This document shows, in pieces, positions 9,780 to 20,835 of a stretch of 64,000 bases of DNA (positions are counted from its first letter, which is position 1; each line of letters opens with the position of its first letter). The stretch comes from Persicaria tinctoria (Eukaryota > Streptophyta > Magnoliopsida > Caryophyllales > Polygonaceae): contig JBANSL010000013.1 of NCBI GenBank assembly GCA_037127255.1, positions 13,412,688-13,476,687 on the forward strand. Direction: 5' to 3'. Position numbers and translations under genes: made by a program. The notes under the pieces are model-generated. The model saw only the letters and a list, made by a program, of their open reading frames with translations, had not been told where the DNA came from and made no database searches.

Positions 9780-10175
9780 CGGAAGGTTCTGGACACTCAG
9801 CCGGAGAACTGGCAAGCCGTTGTTCAAGCTTTTGAGAGGGTCAAGAAGGTATCTTTTAACCAATTTGGTTTCATCAGTTTTGCATTCTGTATGGATTATC
9901 AATTATCTGCAAGTAATCTCCTCCTTGACATTGGCTAATTTCGCTCCTTATACTGAGTACATTTCACGAAAGGAAGAGTATTTTCTTGTTCATAGCAATT
10001 TCCATTTTTGTTGTAGTTAACTTTTTTGGCCAATGTGTAAATCTTAGCCATCCAGGAAAGAATTTGGCCTGATGGTGAAGTATTATGCAAGACGAGGTGA
10101 TATGCATCGAGCTCGTGAAACGTTTGAAAGAATGCAAGCAAGAGGAATAGAACCATCTTCTCATGTTTATACTAG
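9780..10175 (+). pseudogene. Fragment of a PPR4-type pentatricopeptide repeat gene (two exons)
   Basis: Exon 1 (9780-9848) encodes RKVLDTQPENWQAVVQAFER and ends at a GT donor. Exon 2 (10048-10175) follows an AG acceptor and encodes PSRKEFGLMVKYYARRGDMH then RARETFERMQARGIEPSSHV, ending at another donor. I recognise this as the start of the PPR tract of plant PPR4-like proteins, which act on organellar transcripts. The N-terminal RNA-binding part and nearly all PPR repeats are absent, and no matching downstream exon is present, so this is a captured fragment. RPN5 exons follow 385 bp downstream. Confidence 0.8.
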
Positions 10176-10559
10176 GTAAACTGCTATCTTTCACTGTCTT
10201 AAAAATATTAATATTTCCCCCTTTCGATGTTAAACAACCATACGTGGGTTCCTCGACTCGTCGCCACCGCGAGCAATCCGCTTGAACTGTCAAGCAACCA
10301 CCGCTAGGACGCTAGGACCACACCTAACCACGAACCCCGATAGTGTGGATGAAAGCCTTAATGGCATTATTTCATGCCTATTTTCAGCTTTGTTGGATGA
10401 AAAAATCCGCTTCAAGTATGCTTAGTTCTTGAATGTGTTGTATTAGCTTCTTTGTTTTACACTGGCTAATATGTTTAGGCCCTAATTGTTATATATAAAT
10501 TTTACATTGGCTAGAGTGGTTCTTCTGATTGACTTCTTTTGGACGATCTATTGTTGTAG

Positions 10560-11308
10560 GTCATTGTTGAAGCAGGTCGTGACTATGGAGGTCATTCAGT
10601 GGACAACTCTTTGGAATGCTTACAAGGATGAATTTGAGAATGAGAAGAATATGCTGGGTGGCCCTCTAGTTGACAAAGCTGCTGAAGATCTTAAACAGAG
10701 GATCATTGAACATGTAATTTCCTTGCAAAACATTACCTTGACATTTTTCCCTCAGAACTCCAACTGCTTAAAAATTGTTCTTGTTTCTTTGTCTCCAGAA
10801 CATACTTGTTGTTTCCAAATACTATTCCAGGATTACTTTGAAGAGACTTGCAGACTTATTATGTCTTAGTACCCAGGTATGTTAAAGATGTTTGTGGAAT
10901 ATTAATTCTCAGCACTGCAACAGTTTTGATTATAATGAGCTTTGTGAGTAAGGAGTAAGAACTGTGAATATCTCATCATGATCACCATTAGTAGTGATAA
11001 TAATTTTCTCACTGCATTATCCTGAATGAATAACCCAAGACCCAAGTCCAATGCTTAACTCATACTTGTCTGTTTACTTTCTCTTACCAGGAGAATGAGA
11101 AGCATATGTCAGATATGGTTGTATCAAAGTCTCTCATTGCAAAGATTGATAGACCAATGGGAATAGTGTGTTTCCAGGTTGCCAAGGACAGCAATGACAT
11201 CCTCAATTCATGGTCCATGAACTTGGAGAAGTGCTTGATCTTGTGGAGAAGAGTTGCCATCAGATACACAAGGAAACAATGGTTCACAAAGCTGTTCTCA
11301 AAGTTTGA
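10560..11308 (+). pseudogene. 3' exons of a 26S proteasome subunit RPN5 gene
   Basis: Three exons with GT/AG borders. 10560-10713 encodes [20 protein letters not shown] through the Ile-Ile-Glu-His end. 10799-10876 encodes [20 protein letters not shown] through Ser-Thr-Gln. 11091-11308 encodes [20 protein letters not shown] onward to the natural stop. This is the PCI/winged-helix C-terminal part of RPN5 (PSMD12), a lid subunit of the 26S proteasome. A one-base deletion near 11228 (after Asn-Leu-Glu-Lys) shifts the frame ~25 codons before the end. All upstream exons are missing. It lies next to unrelated PPR4 exons, so it is a captured fragment, though a little-decayed one. Confidence 0.87.
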
Positions 11309-12064
11309 AGTCAATTGCATTGCAGGTTTGTAGGTTTACTCTCTTTCCCTTGCTACTCTCCCACTGCGCTGTTCACTGTTGGGAAAGTGGTAATATTGAT
11401 AGGAAAACTCTTTCTACTCTCTATTTCTCCCTACATTGACGATGTGCAACTCAACATTTTTTGTTTGATGGCAGAAAATATTTACTCTTGGAATGGCAAT
11501 TATCTAGATAGAAGACTATTATATGGAGTTTATAAAATAACTGATAAAATGAAGGATAATTACAAAAGGATGTTTTTATAAAAGGAGTTAAAGAAATAGT
11601 TATAGTGGAAGAAATTTACATGTATCGGCAATTTGTATTCAGAAACCATTTCAGAAATTTACATGTATCTAAAATAGTTATAAAAGGAGTTAAAGAAATA
11701 GTTAAAGAAGGATAGTTTTTTGTTTGTTTGTTTCAGTTAGTTTTCCTTTCTTATTTCTTGGACAGTTCATTCACTTATTCATGTGATTTACTAGACTGCA
11801 TACTTTTATTTTTCTCTTTGTTGTCACCCATATTGAATTTACATAACACATAATGTATTTTACTTGACATATGAATTTTTTTACTTTGAATGAATTGCTT
11901 ATCGGCTGAATATTGTTTGATGCATATGATGTGGTTATTGATGTGAGATTCAATGGTAAAGTGTTATGTAGATATTTGCTTGGTACTGACTTGTGCTTCC
12001 AGATTTACCAAAAAAAAATATTGAATCATTTAGGCATGTTTTAACATAAATATTCTTCACATAT
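11309..12064. other. Non-coding stretch of the composite region
   Basis: AT-rich. Contains a short duplication (AAAGGAGTTAAAGAAATAGT near 11580 and again near 11682). A ~65-bp segment at about 11828-11893 recurs with changes at about 13995-14058. No gene seen. Confidence 0.4.
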
Positions 12065-12126
12065 AACCTATTAGCTCAATGGGAGAGCATATACACAAAG
12101 ATGTGAGTTCAATTCCCACGTAGGTT
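12065..12126 (+). other. tRNA-like sequence (degenerate, not a functional tRNA)
   Basis: A 62-nt sequence with a tRNA D-arm (TAGCTCAATGGGAGAGCA), T-arm (GTGAGTTCAATTCCCAC) and near-complementary ends (AACCTAT/GTAGGTT). The anticodon arm is missing or collapsed to TATACACAAAGAT. It shares ACAAAGA plus the T-arm with the sequences at 15174 and 57939. Confidence 0.65.
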
Positions 12127-12790
12127 TATTATTTATTAATCGACGCCGACTATCAACTTATGTTTAGAACAAGTCAAGCTTGCTACATCACCAAATTATA
12201 GCATAAAGAAATCACAGTTAACAGACTTATGGCTTATAAGACATCTGTATCAGCACATTTTTACCGTACCAAATAGCTAACTAGGCCTTGTAAGTTACTG
12301 CATAAACAATAAGTATGTTTAACATCACTTTGCAGTTCAGATGTAAGAGGACATAGAGATTGTTTAATCATTTAAAAAATATGCCAATTTTTTAACCAAA
12401 ACAGGAGGGGCCTCAAGATGGCGGGTTCTCTTAGAAACTCTCTCTGATCATATACTCAGGGTAAACTTGAGCACCAAAAAGCTCTAGAGTTTGACTCCAC
12501 ATACTGACCTGGAACATGGTTGACTGCACGGTAGATAAGCATTGGACATAAACATAAAAGTCTGTGTCCTGAAAAACATCCACTGAAAAGCGTAGCTTCC
12601 TTAAAATCAGTAGCCAAGCATGACTTATTTTAAAAAAGGTGTCCACAAAAGGAAACTATGGAATTGGGAATAGAGTCTAGGCAAGTCCATATGGTTAAGA
12701 GCGCTCTGAGCTCAGACAAACCAGAAACGGCCTCTGGTAGGCTTCGAAATTCCTTCTACTAAACTCCTTTTTCTTTGTGTGTGATGCTAT
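12127..12790. other. Non-coding stretch, no gene recognised
   Basis: A 71-codon minus-strand ORF (12646-12431) containing LRFSVDVFQDTDFYVYVQCL could be an exon of a captured gene, but I do not recognise it. Otherwise nothing is identifiable. Confidence 0.35.
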
Positions 12791-12799
12791 AAATGAAAG

Positions 12800-15135
12800 A
12801 AAATAACATGATAGGTCATGCTACGAACATGACAGGTTATATACACTTTAACATGACATGTTATAACCTTTAACATGACAGGTAATGCGAATCGATCATC
12901 TTCTCCTTAATGAAAGAAAATAACATGACAGGTAATGCTATTAACATGTCAGGTTATACCTTTTAACATGACAGGTTCCCAGAGAATGACAAATTAGGGA
13001 AACTCATTACTGAAGCCAGATTAACTTGGTTTCAAATTCAGCCTTGGATGATTTCTGGGATAAGTCCGCTCACTCTGACTGTCATGTAAAGTTACGTAGG
13101 TGACATGTCAAACCTATTACCTGTCATGTTAAAAACCCATCTTATGATGACTTCAACACACAGAGAAGATGAATATCTTGACTTTTGATTTATTTTGATA
13201 TGAAACTTCTTATAATTTGGTGATGTAGCAACCTCAGTGTTTGTACATGTCACCCATCTATTTCATCATTCCAACCTGACAACCTCAGTGTTTGTACATG
13301 ACACAAGTTATTAATTACATGATGTTGTGTTGTAAAGGGTGACCATGCCAATAATAAAAATTAACTGTCCACCCTGTGGTTTCGTACTGGACACCATTAA
13401 GTTGTCTGCTGGACACGTTTTAGGTTTTTCCTCTCTTCCGGGATATCGTAATGAAAACTCAAAATCTTCTTTCTCCCTTCTAACTTGATCAAAATCTCCG
13501 AGTTCTTATTGGAACAAGCTAAGACAGTGGAAATATGGACAGTTGTTGCTCTCAGTTTTTTGACAAAGGCTTTGTTTTTGACGACTTTGCAAAATCATTG
13601 TTCCGGTTGCTTGTTGCTGATTAGTTGTTTCATATGAAGATGGTTTCGTAAAGAAAGAACTCAACTATGCAATTATGATTCTGACAGTAAAGGAACATTC
13701 ATAAAGAAAGACAAATACAGAGAGCTCTGTGTTCAGTTTGTTCATCTCAATGACATTCTTTTCACTCGCACCAGGTAATTGCTAATAAAAAAATCATGAG
13801 TGTACAATCGAATAGGCGTCATGACTCATGAGCGTATACATGCTTCATTTTCCCTTTTTTTTATATAATTTGAAGAAAAAAATCATTCGGGGTTGCAATC
13901 ACATTACAGATGTCATGTACAATCAAATAGGCATCATGTATATTCTACTGGGTCACAAGTAAAACAATTCACATGTCATGTAAAACAATTCACCCATACC
14001 GGATTTACATGACACATTATGTATTTTACTCGACACATGAATTTTTTTACTTGACATGTCAAAACTCACTTGCTTCACTTCCAAGCCAACCATAGGGTGT
14101 CCAGTGGGGAATTATAGGTGGGCAGTTAATTTTTACAGTTGTCATGTTAGGTCAATTTCATACAAATCAAATTTACTTGTCACCCATCTATTTCATCATT
14201 CCAGCCTCAACGTTTGTACATGACACCAGTTAATATTTACATGACGTTGTGTTGTAAAGGGTGACCCAAATTGTGTCCAGTAGACAACCATAGCGTGTCC
14301 AGTAGACAACTACATGGTGTCCAGTAGGAAACCATGGAGTGGACAGTTGATTGGTGGGCCAACCCGACGAATCCACTTCTGAAGGTCCCAGTAGTAGCTC
14401 ATGCGCCTCCACTTCTTGCCTCCCACACCAAGGCCTTCGGTGGGGCTGGCTCAGCACCCTTGGCCGGTCTTGTGTCCCGATGCCCTATGGCCTATTTCGA
14501 GCATGGACGCCATGCTTTTAGGATATTTTTCACGACATTTCCCGAAACGCTACAAAATAATCCATGATGTTTTTTAAATGCCATAGATGATTTTATTAAC
14601 TCAGAACGAGTAACACTTCCATTCGGATGAATCAAGTAGAATTCTTTGGTGTTAATTGTAGCTATATTATATGAATGAATATATAACCTTCGATGTCTCA
14701 ACATCAAAAATAATTTAAATAGTAGTACTTAGTTAATTGCCAAAGTAGAATATAACCTTCAATGTATTGCCACTCACATAACAAATTTCTCATTAGGCAA
14801 AAGAAACAATGGAAAAAAAATTATGCAACATTAACAACTCAAGCACTGTGATGCACCCACTGAACATCATTTTCCTTGTAGCTGTCATACCACGCCATAC
14901 ATTGCTCCACTCGCTGTCTCCGCCCCCATCTCTCTAGTCTCTTCCTTTTACTGAGCACACAACACAGACTTGAATATGTTTGAATTTTGTTCAGCATTAT
15001 AGTCCAAACTTGCAGTGTTTCCTTGTCACTCTCCTTCGATATGCATCTGGTCCCATTTTACTTGACACATGAATGTTTGTACTTGACACCTGAATTTCAG
15101 ACATATTATATTCCTTATTACTTGACACCTAAAAA
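12800..15135. repeat. Region of dispersed words ACATGACAGGTTAT, GTGTCCAGTAG and TACTTGACACATGAA
   Basis: Three short words and their complements recur irregularly over 2.3 kb: ACATGACAGGTTAT types mainly at 12810-12990 and 13080-13140, GTGTCCAGTAGACAACCATA types at 13380-13420 and 14100-14345, and TTTACTTGACACATGAATTT types at 14025-14060 and 15060-15130. A ~90-bp segment (TCACCCATCTATTTCATCAT to GTGTTGTAAAGGGTGACC) is present at 13248-13343 and again at about 14177-14266. No coding potential seen. Confidence 0.65.
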
Positions 15136-15173
15136 TCAGCTTACAAAGAAAAATTTGTACATCATTTTAAATT

Positions 15174-15243
15174 AGCCTATGCGGGATTTGAACCCGCATC
15201 TTTGTGCATGAGCACATCGCTCTTCCATTTGAGCTAATATGCT
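15174..15243 (-). other. tRNA-like sequence (degenerate)
   Basis: Read on minus: acceptor-like ends AGCATAT and ATAGGCT, D-arm TAGCTCAAATGGAAGAGC, T-arm GCGGGTTCAAATCCCGC. The central segment GATGTGCTCATGCACAAAG folds into a stem with a 4-5-nt loop, not a 7-nt anticodon loop. Confidence 0.65.
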
Positions 15244-15385
15244 ATGCGGGATTTGACATCATTTCACTTCAACCAACTTGAATCATTACATTAATATATC
15301 AAGTTGACTGATGGGCATGGACCTGCCTCATGACCAGAGAACGCATGAACAGGTAAAAGAATTAATTTAGAAGGTCAGAACTAAC

Positions 15386-15870
15386 CAATCCTCCAGCAAC
15401 AAGATGATCAAGCATCCCAGGAAATGTGGGCTTTTCTCGGCTTCGCTTCCCTACCCACAGAAACTCTTCACCATTTCTTTCAATATATCCATTCATGTGG
15501 ACTTCATATGCCTACTTTAAGAAGGACAGGGAAAAAAATTAGCCAAGCTCACATAGCTTCACTAATATGTAATGAATGAGTCAAAAAAGAGTTTGACAAC
15601 CAATATACAATTCAAAATAAAGTTATAAAAAACAAAGAACACGGGATGTTAAAGTCTGACATGAAGTTTAAAAGGGAGTTGCAACTGCCAGATGGTCTAC
15701 AAATTACATACAGATTAACGAAAAAACGAGCATTATGATGACTAGAGACTCGATTTGAAAATTTACCGTCATCTATAGGTAATAAGTCACAACAATATCA
15801 CTTGCCTTTATTCCAAAGTATGGAGCAGCAGCCCTCTCCACTGACAAGAACTCCTTAGCTCCAAAGCTTT
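15386..15870 (-). pseudogene. Fragment of a plastid-type Nudix hydrolase gene (NUDT20/24-like), two exons
   Basis: On minus, the upstream exon (about 15870-15806) encodes FGAKEFLSVERAAAPYFGIK. The downstream exon (15511-15386) encodes AYEVHMNGYIERNGEEFLWV then GKRSREKPTFPGMLDHLVAG. This matches the region before the Nudix box in plant NUDT20/24-like hydrolases (thiamine-diphosphate-related Nudix family). The Nudix box itself is absent, so the fragment cannot be active. The junction is in phase 0, but the upstream exon ends in a GC donor (AG|GCAAGT), a known minor splice class. It faces inward from the right end of the composite region. Confidence 0.78.
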
Positions 15871-16815
15871 GCAGTGATAGGGTAAAGTCGAATTTCATCG
15901 ACTTTAGAAGCATGATTTACCTCCACCTGGGTTGTGCCCGGCCCTGACTTTGTCACCATGTTGGTTTAGTTGGACGTCGATCGATAACAAGTCAAGGGTG
16001 CTTGCATTGGCCTGCAGGTAAGTCGAATTCTCCAGTTCCTCCATAATTGAACAATCCATTTAACATATTACTCTTCACTTGCCACTCTTACGCAACAACA
16101 TAATATAATGCTCCAGTTTATAAACAAGCAATTATTTTAGAATCTCACATGAACTGATTTCCAAAGAAGGTGCTGAGCAGAGGATTAAATGTATGATGTA
16201 TCCTTTATTTGAACTGATTTCCTTTATCTGTGAGATAAGAATAACAAATTTACAATGTAGAAAGGATGGTTGCATGATCGATAAGAATAGAACTATACTT
16301 GAATTTGTTTCATGGTCAATCAGAAATGACCCATTTTATTTAACCAAAAAGAGCAGAAAACCCCTATCTATTTTCTTTTCTTTGGCTGCTATTTTGACCA
16401 TATAAGTTATATAACCTATCCAAGCAACTTGTGATTGGGAATTAAGAACCTAATCTTGATGGTAGAGTAAAGGAATGGACAAAAGGAAAGATTTAAGTTG
16501 CTGTTTAACTTACCTTTATCATGTTTGTGGTGGAAACAAATCTTCAATCACAACTGCGAGGGCTTCATCCATCTGCAAGAAAGGACATAGAATTTGACAA
16601 ATGCCTATCTTTGCTTCCTTGAACATAAGCGAATAAAAAGTGAATATATATCAATATTACAAGATTAATATTCCCTATGACAGGCTGCAATCAGTGCTAT
16701 ACTATCATCCTCTTCATCCGTCTTCAATTTCAAAACCCGCAACCCTTGGCCATCAATTGCAATTCGAACCCTAAAATTTTTAAATAATTGGATTGGGAAA
16801 GGGAAAGAGGGGCAG
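15871..16815. other. Non-coding stretch of the composite region
   Basis: No gene recognised. The sequence looks like intron or spacer with scattered splice-like sites. Further exons of the Nudix source gene may be present, but I cannot align any. Confidence 0.3.
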
Positions 16816-16819
16816 ACCT

Positions 16820-17240
16820 CAGTTCTAATGGGAGCGGAGAGAAGGAGATCTCAGTTTGACAATCGAAGAGAGAAGGGACAGGGAGATCTCAAATTCTTAG
16901 TTGTAATGGGAGACGGGGAGAGTTGGAGATATGAGAGCAGAGCGAGCACTGGGAGGCGGGGAGTGTCGGGGCGTGCCGAGGAGTCGCCGAGTCGGGAAGA
17001 TCTCAGATCTGGAGGGAAGTTCGTCGGAGAAACAGGGACTCGGGGTCTCAGCCAACTCAAGAACGCCGACGGAGTGCCATGGAAGAGTCGGAGACTCCGA
17101 TCCGGCGCCTGTCACACGCCTCCGCCCTCCGCCTCCGTCTCTCTCTTTGATTCCGCCCAGGATCCCTCAATCTCTCTCTCTCTGATTTTTCTGCATCGAT
17201 GGGCAGGAGAGAGGCAAAGAAAGAGACTGGCTACTCAAAG
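16820..17240. other. GC-rich, purine-biased block at the right end of the composite region
   Basis: Composition contrasts sharply with its AT-rich flanks. It resembles a 5' UTR/first-exon region read on minus (CTCTC and CCGCC-rich) but no start or protein can be assigned. It mirrors the GC-rich block at 9393-9660. Confidence 0.4.
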
Positions 17241-17377
17241 TAAAAAAATACCGGTTGGGTGTAATTTTTCTAAGGGGAAGGGATAACTCTTGCAAATTGA
17301 AATGGATAGTGGGTTATGAGCGCAAAGTTTTCCGGGATAAAGGTCATTTACTTCAATTCCCTCATTTTTTAAACATA

Positions 17378-17408
17378 CTAGGTAAGTCATGCCCGTGCTA
17401 CGCACGGG
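17378..17408 (-). other. Helitron 3' terminus: hairpin plus CTAG
   Basis: Plus-strand CTAG (17378-17381), 10-nt spacer, then CCCGTGC-TAC-GCACGGG (17392-17408), a 7-bp stem with a 3-nt loop. This is the rolling-circle termination structure of plant Helitrons. Confidence 0.88.
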
Positions 17409-18292
17409 ACATATAAAGTCTGGTTTTTTTATAAGTTATTTGAGAGTTTTTTTTTAAATATCATATTATATATTAAGGTTAGTTGTTATTGATTTACCTT
17501 GTTGTTCTTCTAAACCGTACTAATTTCTTATTTTTTTAGGTATTGTCATAGTTGATTTTATTTTCCTTGTTAGGATTATGATAGAAACTTTCCATCCGAA
17601 CTTTTCAAATAGCTACAAATTTTTATTTTTATTTTTGTTTGGTGTATTGTGATCATCATAAATTTGTTTAGATTTTCAAGCAGATGTAGTTTAAGACCAG
17701 TGTTTTGATGTTTGAGACGAACTGAAGATTCAATGATATTAACGGATGAGACACTGTTCAATAAAATAGAATTGTACGATATTAAATGTTCATATGCTTT
17801 GGCTCTTATTAATGTAAATAAAGACCAAAATCTATGATCCATACCCGTTAGTGTATTTTTATTGTAAATAAAGACAAAAAGCTATTGAACAGGTAACTTG
17901 GAATAGAGTTGAATTGCTAAATAAACAAAAAAATAGCACACAAAAGTGTTAAAAAAAAGACTCTTGAACTCGAGAAAAAGTAGCAAAATTTAATGAAAAG
18001 CGATCATGTTATACTCGACGACATGGTCATATCATACACCAAATGAGTGAATTATTTGGAGTATGTGTATGTTCCTTGCATCCGATCATTTAGTTTGGAA
18101 TGGCCTCCCAATCACCTGTGCATTACCAAATTGGAGTGAGAAGATGTAATTCATGCAATATAGATAAAAACACATGATTGCATTGCATATATTGTAAATT
18201 ATATACTTAAGGTGTATGCATTTAGGTTTTAATTGTCAAGTTTAGAGAAAAATAAATACGAGAGAAAAAAAAAGTAAATAATTAAATGTGAA

Positions 18293-18471
18293 AATAGATT
18301 AAAGAGAAATAGTACGGTGACGATAGATTAAAACGTAAATCGTCAAAGGTGAAAGCATATTAAAGGGGTTGTCTTTAATAAGTCGAATTTGTTTCCAACT
18401 TTAATATGCTTTCACCTTTGACAATTTACGTTTTAATCTATCGTCACCGTACTATTTCTCTTTAATCTATT
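18293..18471. repeat. Long inverted repeat: 73-bp stem with one mismatch, 33-nt loop
   Basis: Arms 18293-18365 and 18399-18471 pair along their full length with a single mismatch (C/T near 18341). The loop is 18366-18398. A transcript of either strand would fold into a near-perfect hairpin of a size accepted by plant Dicer-like enzymes. It may be a fold-back MITE. Confidence 0.88.
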
Positions 18472-18520
18472 CGACCAAAAATATAAAATATAATATTATA
18501 TAATTTAATATAATATAATA

Positions 18521-18753
18521 CTCCATCTATCTTATAATTGAAGTTGTTTGAGTTTTTAACACGGTTCTTAATGTGTTAAAAACTCTATAAAATATAAACA
18601 TTTTTTCAATTTTTTTAGACTAATTTGAAAGTAATTACTATTAAGTTTGAAATTACTTTAAAAATTTTGATTTTTTTTAATATTTTATATAGTTTTAAAC
18701 ACATTAAAAAACGTGTCAAAAAGTAAATGATTTAAATTATGAGATAGAGGTAG
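18521..18753. mobile_element. Stowaway-like MITE inside the Helitron
   Basis: 233 bp, with ends CTCCATCTATCTTATAATT and the complement of TTAAATTATGAGATAGAGGT, and TA at both flanks (18519-18520, 18754-18755). Same length as the copy at 6890-7122, with a similar central layout. Confidence 0.7.
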
Positions 18754-20835
18754 TATAACTCTATGGAATTGGTAGGATTATCCTATAAAAATCTATCAAC
18801 CCTAAAAAATAAATTAAAAAATAGGTAAACTAATTTAAATCTAAACCGTTTATTTAAAATTGAACGGTTATTCCTAGGCATCTTAACGGCTCTCAACACT
18901 TCAATGGTTTTTTTTTTTTTGCTTTTTTTGTGATTTTATAATTTGATAATTACTTATTTACTGAAAATTTGGGTCATTAAATTTACACGAAAAATAGATA
19001 GATTTTCATTTGTGTTTCATTATCAAATTACTTTTAAAAACAAATGAAAATGATTACACCGAAATTTATACGGAAAATAGATAGAGGAACAATTGGGGTC
19101 ATAAAAACGTACTGTAATTTGATTAAAAAAAAATGGTTTTTAAGGTTTCTTTATCAAGGTCTTCAATTTATCAGTATAATTATTTTCATTTGTTTTTAAA
19201 ATTAAAATATAGACAGTTGAGTCAATCTACATGTATTATGTAATGAGAGCCAGCTGTTTTCCATTTCCCTCTGTTTTCCATTTCCTCCCCCCAACTTCCA
19301 TGACCTATCATTTCCAGATCTAAAACCATGGCTGCCAAACCCGGGATTTTTTTGCGGTAAAAAGATCGGCGATCAAGCTGGACTCAGCTGGAGGAATAAA
19401 GTTGTTCATTGAATTTCCGAAATTGGCCACAGGACGGTGTCCATCATAGCTTCTCCGACGGCAGATTTTGACAATTATAACGTGTTTGATTAGAGTTCCC
19501 GGTAAGTGATATCCTCCATCTCTCTTGAAGATTTTTGGTTTAATAATAGCGTGAATCGGAGATGGGTTTGTGTTTTTTAATTATTTGATGTTATGAGGAG
19601 GTTTGAATTGTGTAGCTGTGTATATATGGGTGAAGAAATTAGGCTTGGTGGTGTGATGAGAGTTTTGTCGATCATATGGGAGCTAGAATCAAATTTAGGG
19701 AATGTGATTTTGTTTGGTTGTAGACTTGGGTTTGGCCAGATTTAGTGTAACTCTGGTAGACGTTCTCCCTGATTTGCTGTGATTAAATGGCTGAAAATAG
19801 GTAAATCTCTGCCGGAGATGGCTACTATCAGATAAGCTTGCAACATTCTGTGGCATGAGTGCTTGGTCAAGAAGGTTGACAGGGAAGAGTTGCTTAAACA
19901 AAAAGGTTGTGTCATGGTGGTGTCATTTGGATAACTGGCCTTAGTGGTTCAGGTTTGTTTGTTCCATTCTTTTTTCATTCTTTTAGTTCAATCTTTTCTA
20001 AGGGTGATATGCTATCCGAGTCATAGTTATAGAATTTTTTTCTTTACCAATTTTTTTTGGTAGATTTTCTCAAATGTTGCTTTCATCTTTTTGAGATGTT
20101 GCTTAACCTTTGGTAAAAAGATGTATTTTTCATATCTTGATTAATTAGAGGGTAACTATTAATTTTTTTCTCAAGTATTTGTATAAGTTAGCTAAGAGTC
20201 TTTTTTTTTTAAATATCATATTGTATTTTTATACTTATTGCATATATTGTTGAGTAAAGTAAAACATATGCACGCATGTAGAAAAAATATTTATTTGGAG
20301 AGGAATCATTTAGTCCTAGTGTTTTTCTACAACTCAAATCCCGTAAGTCTCTCTGATTTTTAAATGTGCTATTAATTTGCTATTGTATGATTGAGAAATT
20401 CTTTAATCTTTCATTTATTGATTGAGAATTTTGGATTTGTTGGAAGCGGTAGGGTGTTTATCACTGAATGTCAGGGTTAATTGACTGGATGATGTGATTT
20501 TGGGTCATATCTCGTGCTTTTGTTAGTAATGCTATGTTTTTTATATGGTTCATATGGTATTCTTGATCAGATCATTGTTATATTTCTTTCCAACTTTTTT
20601 GAATTCGGTTAAGGAGTAATATGCTAAGAAGAAAGAAAGATTGAAATAGAATTCGTACTCAATTATTAGTCAACAACCATACGTCTTTGCTGCAAGGTTC
20701 CAGTGGGTGAACCTAATCTTTATTCCTGCTAATCTGAGTTGTAGTTTTTTGGATTTCGGGCATGTTCCATTCATGTGTTAAAAGTAAGTAAGGATTAATA
20801 TGGATTGGGTAAATGCAATAAAGCTTTTAAACATG

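Larger units (their letters stand above)
9294..17345. mobile_element. Candidate old Pack-MULE or other gene-capturing composite
   Basis: An ~8-kb region with fragments of at least three unrelated plant genes: PPR4-type and RPN5 on plus at the left, a Nudix hydrolase on minus at the right. Introns are retained, so capture was at the DNA level. Both ends have a GC-rich, gene-start-like block (about 9393-9660 and 16820-17240) just inside weakly similar inverted termini: GGAGTTTTTGCTAAAATAAC at the left, and GGAAAACTTTGCGCTCATAA as the complement of the right. The GC-rich, inward-facing layout suits Pack-MULEs, but I found no 9-bp target duplication, so the boundaries and class are inferred. Confidence 0.4.
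17409..20835. other. Helitron 3' non-coding region
   Basis: About 3.4 kb of mostly AT-rich DNA with no recognisable gene. It includes the hairpin at 18293-18471 and a Stowaway-like MITE at 18521-18753. A less AT-rich patch near 19240-19450 resembles a plant 5' UTR but cannot be assigned. Confidence 0.5.
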
